A stretch of DNA of 64,000 bases from an uncultured Mycoplasmatota bacterium (lineage in GTDB: Bacteria > Bacillota_I > Bacilli_A > RF39 > UBA660), in assembly GCA_900552335.1 (NCBI GenBank), contig URZL01000004.1:1-64000 (forward strand). Direction: 5' to 3'. Shown piece by piece: positions 42,396 through 51,479 of the stretch (within the stretch, counting starts at the first letter, position 1; the number at the start of each line of letters is the position of its first letter). The translations under genes and the position numbers were made by a program. The notes under the pieces were generated by a model. It worked only from the letters and a program-made list of their open reading frames with translations, did not search any database and was not told the origin of the DNA.

Positions 42396-42928
42396 TCTTC
42401 AATATAATCTTCTTTTACGTTGTTATCGATTTCTTCCATAACAGAATCATCTATTTCATCTTCTATATCATCCCATGGTTCCTCATCATCTTCAATTGCA
42501 ATTTTCATTTTTGTTTCCCCTACTATTTCAACACCTAATTCTTTTTCAATATTAAAATTGATATTACCATCCGCATCAATATTTACACCTACACAATTAG
42601 GTTGTTTTAAAGTCCTAACAATAATATCTGTATCACTGGATAAATCAGCATTTTCTTTTACTTTTACATTAAATAAATCATTATAGTCTATTTTTTTATT
42701 TACAACAGTAGTTTTAGAATCATTATCATATGAATACCATATATTTACGTCATAACTGCCATCTACACCAACTTTTTCACCAGATTTATAACCTTTGAAT
42801 TTGTGATTGATTACCCAGCATCCTAAAACAGTTGTAGGAACATTTTCTGTTGTTAGTACATAATTATTCTTAAAATATTTTTTCCCTTTTCCTATCACTG
42901 CTTTTGTTACAATTTCTTTAAATGCCAC
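42386..42928 (-). CDS. cotE: Outer spore coat protein CotE
   Basis: Morphogenetic protein that organises the outer spore coat in Bacillus. The order FKEIVTKAVIGKGKKYFKN, TTVLGCWVINHKFKG, GSYDVNIWYSYDNDSKT and VRTLKQPNCVGVNI follows CotE almost block for block, and the acidic tail (EDDEEPWDDIEDEIDD) is also typical. The GTG at 42928 is preferred: GGGGTG lies seven bases upstream and Bacillus CotE starts at this place. A longer GTG start at 42937 is inside that site. Strong evidence for a Bacilli-type spore coat. Confidence 0.92.
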   Translation of the reverse strand: MAFKEIVTKAVIGKGKKYFKNNYVLTTENVPTTVLGCWVINHKFKGYKSGEKVGVDGSYDVNIWYSYDNDSKTTVVNKKIDYNDLFNVKVKENADLSSDTDIIVRTLKQPNCVGVNIDADGNINFNIEKELGVEIVGETKMKIAIEDDEEPWDDIEDEIDDSVMEEIDNNVKEDYIEEEK

Positions 42929-42993
42929 TATTATCACCCCTCACTTTAAAATATGCAAGTAGGCTTATTTTGTGAACAAAAAAGAAAAGTTTA

Positions 42994-43206
42994 TTACCTT
43001 TCTTTACTTGTATGATTTTCTTTTTCTCTTTTATTATTTAAATAGTTTAAATACCACTTTAATTCTTCTGAAAGGTTTACACCTAAAGTATTATCTATAT
43101 AAGAAATATATTCTTGTTTTAAGCGAACAATTTCTTCTTCTGTTCTGCCATTATATTCTAAAATTCTAACATATTCACTCAAATCTAGTGATTGTTGTAC
43201 AGTCAT
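42994..43206 (-). CDS. Small unassigned protein next to cotE
   Basis: A 70-residue, helical, charged protein (LSEYVRILEYNGRTEEEIVRLKQEYISYIDNTLGVN...). AAGGAAGG precedes the ATG. It is 17 bases after trmR and 57 before cotE, so it may be transcribed with both. Not recognised. The absence of signal or membrane segments indicates a cytosolic protein. Confidence 0.55.
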   Translation of the reverse strand: MTVQQSLDLSEYVRILEYNGRTEEEIVRLKQEYISYIDNTLGVNLSEELKWYLNYLNNKREKENHTSKER

Positions 43207-43223
43207 ATAAAACCTTCCTTAAA

Positions 43224-43805
43224 TTATAATTTCATTGAAATAGAAACGCCATCTCCAATTTCATAAAATTGAGTATTAAATTTGGTGTTTTCTTTTAAAA
43301 AGTCAATATATAAGTTTAATTTGCGAACCAATCCTCTTACATTTCTACTCTCAATTGGTTCTTTGGTATGTGTCAATCCATGAAAGTTTAAATTATCAGA
43401 AACAATGACGCCACCTTTTTTTAAATTGTTTTCGAATTTTTCAAAAAATTTGATATATTGACTTTTAGCAGCATCAATAAAAATTAAATCATATTGTTTT
43501 GTTAAATTTACTTCTAAAGCATCTTGCAAAATAACATCAATTCGCTCTTCTAAAGAACAATTTTTGATATTTTGAATCGCTATTTGGTATCTTTCTTCAT
43601 CTCTTTCAATTGTTGTAACATGAATATCTGGATGAACAGAACACATACGAATAGCGGAATAACCAATAGCAGTTCCTACTTCTAGAATTTGTCGACAATT
43701 ATTTTCTTTAATATATTCTAATAAAAATTCAATACCGTCTGGTAACATAATAGGAACATTATGCTCTTTAGCATATTGTTCCATTTTCTGAATATTAAGA
43801 TCCAT
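43224..43805 (-). CDS. trmR: SAM-dependent O-methyltransferase, TrmR (YrrM) type
   Basis: Rossmann methyltransferase with SAM motif ILEVGTAIGYSAIRM, ERDEERYQIAIQNI, and DLIFIDAAKSQYIKFFE followed by GGVIVSDNLNFHG, the catechol-OMT-like signature. In B. subtilis the syntenic YrrM/TrmR methylates 5-hydroxyuridine at the tRNA wobble position, and mltG precedes it there as here. Length 193. It overlaps mltG by 11 bases. Confidence 0.88.
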   Translation of the reverse strand: MDLNIQKMEQYAKEHNVPIMLPDGIEFLLEYIKENNCRQILEVGTAIGYSAIRMCSVHPDIHVTTIERDEERYQIAIQNIKNCSLEERIDVILQDALEVNLTKQYDLIFIDAAKSQYIKFFEKFENNLKKGGVIVSDNLNFHGLTHTKEPIESRNVRGLVRKLNLYIDFLKENTKFNTQFYEIGDGVSISMKL

Positions 43806-44859
43806 ACCAATTACCAGCTTTCTTTAATTGAGCAATTGTACTTTCATGTTCTCGCAATGTTTTTGAATAATATACTTTCATATCTTTCGAAGACGCAAAA
43901 TATAAATAATCATTTTCGGCTGGATATAATACTGCTTCTATAGCATCTAATCCTGGATTTGATATAGGTCCAACGGGAATGCCACTTACTACATAGGTAT
44001 TATATGCATTATTTTTTAAATAAGAATTACCAAAGGTATCTCTACCCATAATTTTATGATCACCATAATAAGCAGAGGAACACATTTGTAGTTTCATTTT
44101 TTTATTTAATCTAGTTAAAAAGACGCTTGCCATATTTTTAAAATCTTCTATACTATTTCCTTCTGATTGTATCATAGAGGCTAAAGTAATAATTTCGTGA
44201 ATAGAATATTTTGAATTTTCAAAGTCAGATTTTAATTTGGATAATTTCTTGTCCGTTTGATTTAACATTGTTTCAAAAATGGTTTGTACAGGGACATCTT
44301 TATTGGCAAATTCATAAGTATCAGGGAATAAATATCCTTCTAATGGGTAATAAATTTTACTATTTAAAATATCATCTGTTAAAAACCAATATTGATTAAT
44401 TAATGTTTGTATATATTCCTTATTCGTCGCTAATGTTAAAATATCTTCTTCTGTATTATTGGTATTTTCTGCTATAATTTCAGCTATTTGTTTGATTTGC
44501 TTTCCTTCTGGAAAGGTAATTTTGATAGCATCTGGATTATAAGTAGAAGCAACACTTAATTTTTCAATCAATTCTTTTACACTTAAATTTTCACTTAATT
44601 CGTAAGTTCCCGCTTTTAAATTAGATGATTGATTGATTTTAACATATAATTTATAAAAAAATTCTGAACGAATTAAATTTTCTTTTTTTAATTCATCAGC
44701 AATCGTTAAAAAAGTTTCATTTCCTTCTACTTTAAAAATTTTAGTACTATCGTCATGACTTACAGCACTAGTATTGTAATTATAAGTTAAACAGCAAACG
44801 ATAATCATACTAGCACTCAATATAATAAGTAATTTAGCTGTATTCGCAAATTTTTCCAT
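43795..44859 (-). CDS. mltG: Endolytic murein transglycosylase MltG
   Basis: Membrane-anchored enzyme that cuts nascent peptidoglycan strands. N-terminal membrane helix (residues 9-26), a LysM-like region (TIADELKKENLIRSEFFYKLYV) and the YceG catalytic domain with the active glutamate in ITLASMIQSEG, followed by MGRDTFGNSYLKNNAYNTYVVSGIPVGPISNPGL. Length 354. The start overlaps the DUF1292 stop (TAATG). Confidence 0.94.
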   Translation of the reverse strand: MEKFANTAKLLIILSASMIIVCCLTYNYNTSAVSHDDSTKIFKVEGNETFLTIADELKKENLIRSEFFYKLYVKINQSSNLKAGTYELSENLSVKELIEKLSVASTYNPDAIKITFPEGKQIKQIAEIIAENTNNTEEDILTLATNKEYIQTLINQYWFLTDDILNSKIYYPLEGYLFPDTYEFANKDVPVQTIFETMLNQTDKKLSKLKSDFENSKYSIHEIITLASMIQSEGNSIEDFKNMASVFLTRLNKKMKLQMCSSAYYGDHKIMGRDTFGNSYLKNNAYNTYVVSGIPVGPISNPGLDAIEAVLYPAENDYLYFASSKDMKVYYSKTLREHESTIAQLKKAGNWYGS

Positions 44860-45140
44860 TATTGTTCTTCTGGATTTGCTGCTTTTTGTACTTCTGCTAA
44901 AATATTTTCAATCATTTCCCATTCTTCGTCTGTCTCAATTGGTTGTAAGTTTTGATCTTCTTTTTCTGGATCATAGATAGAAGCATATACTTTTGTATTA
45001 CCTTCATCATCTGTTGTATTATCTGTATAAACGATGTAATTTTTTCCTGTTTCTTTTCCTTCAAATGTAAATAATGCTTCACATTCAATATCTTTTCCAT
45101 CTTCCCCTGTTATTTTAAATGTTAATTTTTCTTCTTTCAT
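44859..45140 (-). CDS. DUF1292 (YrzB-type) protein
   Basis: A 93-residue acidic protein with the family pattern TFKITGEDGKDIECEALFTFEGKETGKNYIVYTD and EWEMIENILAEVQ. In Firmicutes it stands between ruvX and mltG, as here. Role unknown. Two bases separate its start from the ruvX stop and it overlaps mltG by one base, so it belongs to the ireB-ruvX-mltG operon. Confidence 0.92.
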   Translation of the reverse strand: MKEEKLTFKITGEDGKDIECEALFTFEGKETGKNYIVYTDNTTDDEGNTKVYASIYDPEKEDQNLQPIETDEEWEMIENILAEVQKAANPEEQ

Positions 45141-45142
45141 TT

Positions 45143-45565
45143 TTATCTTCCTTTCTCTTTATCTAAATATGTTTGAAGAATAATATTAGCAGCTAAACTA
45201 TCTACTTTTTGCTTTCTTTTTTTTCTAGACATATCTGCCTTAATCATATAAAAATGTGCTTCTTTTGTAGAAAGTCTTTCATCCTGCATAACAACTTCTA
45301 CTTTTAAATTTTCTTCTAACATTTGTTTAAATTCCATAGTGGTATTTGCTCTATCACCTATGGTATTATTCATATTTTTAGGATAACCTAATATAATTTT
45401 AGATATTTGATACTCATCTATAATTTCTTTTAATATTGGCAATAAAGAAATATAATCATTTTCTTCAAAACGAATTGTTTTGTACGCACTAGCAATTGTT
45501 TTAGTAATATCGCTGATTGATATTCCTAGTGTCCTTGTTCCTAAATCTAATCCCAAATATCTCAT
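45143..45565 (-). CDS. ruvX: Holliday junction resolvase-like RuvX (YqgF)
   Basis: RNase H-fold nuclease implicated in 16S rRNA 5' processing and Holliday-junction cleavage. N-terminal MRYLGLDLGTRTLGISISD with the catalytic Asp, ILGYPKNMNNTIGDRA, and the C-terminal MQDERLSTKEAHFYM. Length 140. Overlaps ireB by four bases. Confidence 0.94.
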   Translation of the reverse strand: MRYLGLDLGTRTLGISISDITKTIASAYKTIRFEENDYISLLPILKEIIDEYQISKIILGYPKNMNNTIGDRANTTMEFKQMLEENLKVEVVMQDERLSTKEAHFYMIKADMSRKKRKQKVDSLAANIILQTYLDKEKGR

Positions 45566-45795
45566 ATGTTTTTTAACAATATTTCCAATATTTTACTGCG
45601 ATCAAAGGATGTAATCAAAGAACGAGCACCTTTATAACTAGTAATATAACCAGGATCACCACTCATTAAATATCCAACAATTTGGTTCGTAGCTTGATAT
45701 CCTCTTTCTTCCAAAATTTGAATGGTTTTTTTTAAAGCTTCTAAAACTAATTCTGTATCAAATTCTTCTTTCTTATATATTTTGGTTTCTTCCAT
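45562..45795 (-). CDS. ireB: IreB family regulatory phosphoprotein
   Basis: A 77-residue protein with EEFDTELVLEALKKTIQILEERGYQATNQIVGYLMSGDPGYITSYKGAR, the DUF965/YrzL signature. In enterococci it is phosphorylated by the PASTA kinase IreK and negatively controls cell-wall stress tolerance. First gene of the ruvX operon, overlapping ruvX by four bases. A PASTA-bearing LCP protein occurs at 61.7-63.6 kb, but no IreK gene is seen here. Confidence 0.94.
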   Translation of the reverse strand: MEETKIYKKEEFDTELVLEALKKTIQILEERGYQATNQIVGYLMSGDPGYITSYKGARSLITSFDRSKILEILLKNI

Positions 45796-45832
45796 GTTAT
45801 CACCTACTATTATGAATACATTAACATTATAT

Positions 45833-45862
45833 CAAAAAAAGAAAACGCATTCAAGGCTTTCC
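45833..45862 (-). terminator. Possible terminator after the pilin-fibre gene
   Basis: GGAAAGC / GCGTTTTC imperfect stem with T run on the - strand. Confidence 0.4.
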
Positions 45863-45905
45863 TTTTTTATCTATAATGATTGTATTTTTAACTTTTAATA
45901 TAAAG

Positions 45906-46918
45906 TTACCACAATCTAATATATCTTAAAGCATAATAAGATTTTGATGAAAAAGTTACTCTTACTTTGTTAGCATTAGCATCTACTACTGTAAAATTAG
46001 AAAAAGGCGAAAATGAAGTGATGGCTCGATAACTTACTCCATAGTTAGAAGTATACCCCATAAGATAATAACCAATAGAGTTTGCAATATGATAATTCGT
46101 ATTCTGATATGATACAAAAACCATATACATTCCATTATTATCTGGTAAAACAAAATCTATTAAATTTGTATTATTGGCCAGTACTGCATTACTACTGTGA
46201 TTTTGATTATAAAAATATTTTTTATAATCATTTAAAATTTTAATATCTTCTTGATTGGTGTTTACCAAACTAGATAAGTTTTCTACATTGGTATTTGTTT
46301 TATCCAATTCACTTTGTAAAGCATAGTTATTTAAATTATTTTGTAGTTCTTCTATATTACTTTTCATGTTTGTGATTTCATTTGTATTATTTGTTATTTT
46401 AGTATCTAATTCTGTAGCCTTTGCATCTACTAAGTTATTTACTTCATCTTTAGAATATACATTACTAACATTTCCTGTTCCATTATCTAACATTGCTACA
46501 TATTTATTTGTTAAGGCATCAAATCCTATGATACAATTTCCAGTTTTTCTTTCTCCTACGATAATTCCACTATTATAATTTTTATACGCATAATATTTAT
46601 CATTTGAGATACAAATACTGACATTTCCTTCTCTATCTAAATATAGTTTTCCTTCTCATCTATATTTCCTCTATAATCTAGACTTTCTCCTTTTAGGGTA
46701 CTTCCTTTATGTTTTTTATCAAACAAGAATTCATAAACTCCATCATTTTCTATGGCATACAAATTAGCGGATTCTACTAGTCCCTCTACACTAGACATAA
46801 GTGCTTTCTTTTTACTTTCTTCTATTACATTTGTTATCATTGGTATTGTGATTAATGTAATCACGGATAATATTACGATCACTGCTAATAGCTCTATTAA
46901 TGTAAATCCTTTTTTCAT
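45906..46918 (-). pseudogene. Pilin-coiled-coil fibre fusion gene, frameshifted
   Basis: N-terminal prepilin signal (MKKGFTLIELLAVIVILSV), then a pilin-like helix. The frame breaks near 46653-46657, where an extra GA stops it at 46637. If two bases are removed, translation continues as DEGKLYLDREGNVSICIS and stays open to 45906, giving about 336 residues. The downstream part has a long coiled coil (about residues 155-220) of tail-fibre type and a beta-rich C-terminus. Intact, it would be a pilus-tip fibre. The break may be mutation, sequencing error or phase variation. The ATG at 46918 is preferred over 46927 by ribosome-site spacing. Confidence 0.65.
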
Positions 46919-46957
46919 ATCCTTCATCCTTCCTTTTTATAGCAACAAAAAAGAAGA

Positions 46958-46979
46958 GGTATTTAAAATACCCCCCCCC
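46958..46979 (-). repeat. G9 tract (as C9 on +) next to a short inverted repeat
   Basis: Nine C at 46971-46979 in a region otherwise almost free of G and C, overlapping an inverted repeat GGTATTT-a-AAATACC (46958-46972), 53 bases before the pilin start. A TTGCAA box lies just upstream on the - strand (46987-46982). Homopolymer length changes could alter promoter spacing. Confidence 0.6.
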
Positions 46980-47078
46980 GTTTGCAAGTAGTAAACACCA
47001 AAAAATCACTATCTACAAACTATATTACTATTCTTATTTACACATTTAATATATCAAAAAAGAATAATTTTATCAATA

Positions 47079-47522
47079 TTAATATTTATTTTTCCATTCT
47101 TTTTTTATTTCTCTATTAATATCTCGTTCTTTAATTGATTCTCTTTTATCATAAATCTTCTTACCTTTTGCTAATCCTAATAAAATTTTCACCTTATTAC
47201 CTTTAAAATATAATTTTAAAGGAACTAAAGTATATCCATTTAAGTTAATTTTATCTCGTAATTTTAATATTTCTTTTTTATGCAACAATAATTTTCTAGT
47301 TCTTTTCTCTTCATGATTAAAAATGTTGCCCTCTTTATATTCACTAATATGCATATTTAACAAATATACCTCATTATTGCGAACAACAGCATAGCTATCT
47401 TTTAAATTAGCATTTCCATTACGAAGCGATTTAATCTCAGTGCCTGTCAAAACGATTCCTGCTTCTATTTCTTCCAATATTTCATAATCAAAATAAGCTT
47501 TTTTGTTTTTGATTTCTGTCAT
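47079..47522 (-). CDS. smpB: SsrA-binding protein
   Basis: Partner of tmRNA in rescuing stalled ribosomes. N-terminal [29 protein letters not shown] and C-terminal [19 protein letters not shown] are family signatures. Length 147. Downstream of rnr, the usual neighbour, with two small or unassigned genes between. I see no tmRNA gene in the window. Confidence 0.97.
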   Translation of the reverse strand: MTEIKNKKAYFDYEILEEIEAGIVLTGTEIKSLRNGNANLKDSYAVVRNNEVYLLNMHISEYKEGNIFNHEEKRTRKLLLHKKEILKLRDKINLNGYTLVPLKLYFKGNKVKILLGLAKGKKIYDKRESIKERDINREIKKEWKNKY

Positions 47523-49006
47523 TTTATCATCTTACTTTCTATATTAGAATAAACATGATTGCTTCCGCCTTCATAACTCATTAGTTGTTCTAAAATACGA
47601 CTTTTGTATTGAAATACTTCCGCTTTAATATCTGGATTTACGGGATAATAATTTTCAAGCGCTAAGTAATTTCTTTTTAAATTGGAAAAACTATACTCAA
47701 AGCCTCTTAATATAGCATCATAAAAATCAATTTTTTGATGAATTTCATTCAACTTATCAATATCTGTTAAATTGGTACGTTGCAATTCATTTAGTAATTT
47801 TTCTTTCTTTTCAAAAAAATGATCTGGTGTTCTAGGTTTTCCATTAGGCTCAAACACTTGAAAAATTACTTTTTGTTCCTCCGGTGTCAACACAGTAGAA
47901 ATCAAATCGGGATGATTTGCTACTACAGAAGCAAATAAAGTATGAATGTTATAAGAATCTTTGTAATATAAAGTTCTTTGATTATTACTTTCTAATTCTA
48001 AATATTTTTCGGTTTCTTCTTTTATTTTATCTTTTGACTGACGATAAGTTAAAGGGGCATAGATTTTTAAAAACTGTTCAAGCAAAATGAAAGAACAAAT
48101 TTGAGCATCCGTTTCGGTACTAATAAAGTCATAATTTGCATCATAAAAATTTTTTCCTTGAACTTTAGTAAGAAAAGTATCCTCTACTTGTTTAATAATA
48201 TCAAAACGATTTAATGTCTTTTTCTCTTCTTTTTGGACTCCATGTTTTATTTCATGAAACAAAGTTTGAAGATTCAATAAGACATCTGCAGAAGTAACCT
48301 GATAAATATTGATATATATATGGTGAATCTTATTACCATTTTTATCTATTTCAGTTCGGTATTCTCCATTTGCATTTTCTAATTTTGCAGAAAGGGTAAT
48401 TTTAACCGGTTGTAATTCGAATTCATTTGCGGCGAACTTAGAAAAGCGGCAGAAAAAGTTACGATAAACTGGTTTACTTAAAGAATATTTTCTTTCCAAT
48501 ATCATATTAAATATGTATCCAAAATTTTCTTCATTAGTGTCATTTTTTTCATTTAGAGCAAATGCATAACGTTCAAATTCCTCGTTTGTAATATAGGAAC
48601 TATTTCTATATTTTATATAGGTATTTAAACAATTTTCATATTGAGATGTTTCTTGTAATTCTTCTAAGAAATTAGAAACATAAGTGCTATAAAATTCTGA
48701 ATCAACCGATAACTCTTTTGCTTTTTTGATAACTGCTTGATTTAATTCATTATGATAAATTAAATAGACATCATGAGCATATTTATCTTTTAAAATGCAC
48801 TCAAACCAATCGGTGATCAATACAATATCAAATGTATTTTCATTCATCTTTTGAATCTCTTCTGTCATTGTTATCATTAATTTTTGTATATATTCCTCTT
48901 TGTCATAATAAGAAAAATATTTCTTATTTTCTTCAAAAGATTGAAATTTTTCTCTCAAAAAAGGGTTGTACAAGATTTTTTTTAAAAACTCTTGTTCACT
49001 TATCAT
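47519..49006 (-). CDS. Putative HExxH zinc metallopeptidase
   Basis: A 495-residue protein without signal peptide. The segment [18 protein letters not shown] (about residue 250) contains HEIKH, an HExxH zinc-binding and catalytic motif. About 50 residues later [13 protein letters not shown] offers an acidic third ligand, as in gluzincins. Flanking regions are helical and unassigned. It overlaps smpB by four bases and is overlapped by the small gene upstream, so it belongs to the rnr-smpB operon. No known family recognised; protease activity is inferred from the motif only. Confidence 0.6.
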   Translation of the reverse strand: MISEQEFLKKILYNPFLREKFQSFEENKKYFSYYDKEEYIQKLMITMTEEIQKMNENTFDIVLITDWFECILKDKYAHDVYLIYHNELNQAVIKKAKELSVDSEFYSTYVSNFLEELQETSQYENCLNTYIKYRNSSYITNEEFERYAFALNEKNDTNEENFGYIFNMILERKYSLSKPVYRNFFCRFSKFAANEFELQPVKITLSAKLENANGEYRTEIDKNGNKIHHIYINIYQVTSADVLLNLQTLFHEIKHGVQKEEKKTLNRFDIIKQVEDTFLTKVQGKNFYDANYDFISTETDAQICSFILLEQFLKIYAPLTYRQSKDKIKEETEKYLELESNNQRTLYYKDSYNIHTLFASVVANHPDLISTVLTPEEQKVIFQVFEPNGKPRTPDHFFEKKEKLLNELQRTNLTDIDKLNEIHQKIDFYDAILRGFEYSFSNLKRNYLALENYYPVNPDIKAEVFQYKSRILEQLMSYEGGSNHVYSNIESKMIK

Positions 49007-49187
49007 GTTTTCTTTCCTTTTCTTCCATTTTTTTCTTCATTTCTGTTAATTTAAATTGACAATATTTTATTTGATCTTGATTATTCTCTTGTACTGCTAA
49101 ACGTAATTTATATTCATAATATGCTATCATTTCTTCATCATTGTAACATTCATAAATTACTCTTTGTAAATTTTTCAATTTAGTCAT
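48996..49187 (-). CDS. Small coiled-coil-like protein in the rnr operon
   Basis: A 63-residue basic helical protein (EEMIAYYEYKLRLAVQENNQDQIKYCQFKLTEMKKKMEEKERK). It overlaps both the end of rnr and the start of the metallopeptidase gene, with AAGGAAAAG before its ATG in rnr coding sequence. Composition suggests one or two amphipathic helices. No family recognised. Confidence 0.5.
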   Translation of the reverse strand: MTKLKNLQRVIYECYNDEEMIAYYEYKLRLAVQENNQDQIKYCQFKLTEMKKKMEEKERKHDK

Positions 49188-51321
49188 TTTTCTTTTCCTT
49201 CATATATTTTTTAATATTGTCTTCTGTAGCAGGGACAAAATCAATTGTTCTAGCTTCTTTATTAGCCGCTGAAACAATGACATCCATTTCATCACCTAAA
49301 CGATAACCTCTTTTGTTTTTTTTGCCAATTAAAGACATGGTCGATTCATCAAAAATATAATAATCATCCTTTAACTCTTCCATACGAATTAAACCTTCTA
49401 TTAAATTAGGCAATTCTACAAACATACCAAAACTTGTAATACTACTAATCATGCCAGAATACTGTTCTCCAATATGATCTAACATATATTCAGCCATTTT
49501 CATATCGTCTACTTCTCTTTCACAATCAATAGCAGCCCTTTCTCTTTCACTTGAATGTTCACAGATTACTTTTAATTCTGCTTCTAGTTGACTTAAATAA
49601 GTTGAATCCATTTGATGTTTAAATAAATAAGTGCGCAACAAACGGTGAACTGTTGTATCAGGAAATCTTCTTATTGGTGAAGTAAAATGCGTATAACATT
49701 CACTTCCTAATCCAAAATGGCCAATATTTGTTGTATCATAAATAGCCTTTCTCATACTTCTTAGCATTAAAGATGATAAAATTGGATACTCTTTAACATC
49801 TTTTAAGCTATCTAATAATTTTTGCATTTCTATGGGCGTCATATTTCTTATTTTTTCCTTAATAACATAACCTAAACTATTAACAAAAGAAATAAAGTTA
49901 GTAACTTTTTCTTCACTTGGTTTATCATGAACACGATAAACAAATGGAAGTTGCATATAATTAATATAAGTAGCGACCGCCTCATTGGCAGCTATCATAA
50001 AGTCTTCAATTAACTTTTCGCCTGTCCCTCTTTCTCTTAAAACAACATCAATTGCTTTTCCATTTTCATCCACAATGATTTTAGCTTCATCAATATTAAA
50101 ATCAATATATCCTCTTGCTTCCTTATTTTTTCTTAAAATAGAAGCTAGTTCTTGCATTACTTTTAAAGTATCAGCAAACTCTTCATATCCAGATGGTATT
50201 TCATTTTTTTCTAATATAGAGTTGACACATTTATAAGTCATCTGTTTTCTAGAGCGAATAACACTTTCTTTAATATCAGTAGAAAGAATTTTACCAGATG
50301 GATCAATTTCCACCATACAAGATAAAGCAAAACGATCTTCTCCGGGATTTAAAGAACAAATACCATTAGAAAGTTTATGAGGCAACATTGGAATAACACG
50401 ATCAGCCAAGTAAACAGAAGTACCTCTTGTATATGCTTCTTCATATACCTTCATTCCAGGTTTTACATAATAGCTAACATCCGCAATATGTACACCTAAA
50501 TAATAATTCCCATTTTCTAATTTTTGTACTTCTACTGCATCGTCTATATCCTTTGTATCATCTCCATCAATAGTGAAAATCATATGGTTTCTTAAATCAA
50601 TTCCATCGTTATTCAATCGATTACTAATTTCCGTTTCGGAAAGACTACCTGGTATTTGTTCTACTTCTTTCATTGCTTCTTCTGAAAAAGCATCTGGAAA
50701 ATCATGTTCACACACAATGGACAAAATATCTACTCCAGGATCATTAATATGACCTAATATACGTAAAACTTCACACTGATAAGTATTATCTTTTAATTTT
50801 GTGGTTGGTTTTACTAATACCTTATGTCCTGGCATAGCATTTTCATCTGTAATTAAAATATTTAGTTTTAATTTTTCATTATCTAATTTTAATTTTTTTA
50901 CATTACCATCTAAAATAACAGTTCCTACTAAATTACGCATATTTCTTTGTACAATACGAACAATTCTTCCTTCTAAATCAACACCTTTTTTAGATGTAAT
51001 TTCAACAATTACTTTATCTCCATCCACTGCGCCATTTAAACAAGTTGGAGGAATAAAAACATCGTCATTTCCTTCTATATCTACAAAAGCATAATTTTTC
51101 TTTGTTCCTAAAAGAGTTCCAATTTTAACATTTTTGTTTTTAAAAGTTTCATAATTGTCTTTATTGGTTCTCCTAATTTTTAAATTATCTTCTAAGTAAT
51201 TTAAAATAACCATTACCTTTTTTAAATTATCTACTCCTTGATAATTTAATTCTTCACAAATTTCATGTACACTAAGTGCTTTATTTCTTTTATTCAATAA
51301 TTCAATAATTTGTTCTTCCAT
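49180..51321 (-). CDS. rnr: Ribonuclease R
   Basis: Processive 3'-5' exoribonuclease that degrades structured RNA and assists trans-translation. N-terminal winged-helix (ALSVHEICEELNYQG), cold-shock domains, RNB catalytic domain with the metal-binding aspartates in TIDGDDTKDIDDAVEV, the LHRLLR-like TVHRLLRTYLF region, and a C-terminal S1 domain (GEQYSGMISSITSFGMFVEL). Length 713. The S1 domain is followed by only a short lysine tail. Heads the operon ending with smpB. Confidence 0.97.
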   Translation of the reverse strand: MEEQIIELLNKRNKALSVHEICEELNYQGVDNLKKVMVILNYLEDNLKIRRTNKDNYETFKNKNVKIGTLLGTKKNYAFVDIEGNDDVFIPPTCLNGAVDGDKVIVEITSKKGVDLEGRIVRIVQRNMRNLVGTVILDGNVKKLKLDNEKLKLNILITDENAMPGHKVLVKPTTKLKDNTYQCEVLRILGHINDPGVDILSIVCEHDFPDAFSEEAMKEVEQIPGSLSETEISNRLNNDGIDLRNHMIFTIDGDDTKDIDDAVEVQKLENGNYYLGVHIADVSYYVKPGMKVYEEAYTRGTSVYLADRVIPMLPHKLSNGICSLNPGEDRFALSCMVEIDPSGKILSTDIKESVIRSRKQMTYKCVNSILEKNEIPSGYEEFADTLKVMQELASILRKNKEARGYIDFNIDEAKIIVDENGKAIDVVLRERGTGEKLIEDFMIAANEAVATYINYMQLPFVYRVHDKPSEEKVTNFISFVNSLGYVIKEKIRNMTPIEMQKLLDSLKDVKEYPILSSLMLRSMRKAIYDTTNIGHFGLGSECYTHFTSPIRRFPDTTVHRLLRTYLFKHQMDSTYLSQLEAELKVICEHSSERERAAIDCEREVDDMKMAEYMLDHIGEQYSGMISSITSFGMFVELPNLIEGLIRMEELKDDYYIFDESTMSLIGKKNKRGYRLGDEMDVIVSAANKEARTIDFVPATEDNIKKYMKEKKND

Positions 51322-51398
51322 ACTATCACCTATTAATATTATAAATTATTTTTAAATAAAAATATAGTTTTTTTACCTTATTTTACAAATAAATTGAT

Positions 51399-51427
51399 TT
51401 GACAAAGAAGCATTGCTTTTATATAAT
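51399..51427 (+). promoter_or_regulatory. Consensus promoter of the NrtR-like gene
   Basis: TTGACA (51399-51404), 17-base spacer, TATAAT (51422-51427); both boxes perfect. Confidence 0.8.
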
Positions 51428-51479
51428 TTATATAGTTTTACATTAAATTTTGAATTCATAGTAGAAAGGAATCAAAAAA

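Noticed and set aside
46812..47009. A 65-codon - strand frame crossing the C9 tract
   Set aside because: It overlaps the pilin start in another frame, contains the homopolymer and has biased, non-protein-like composition.
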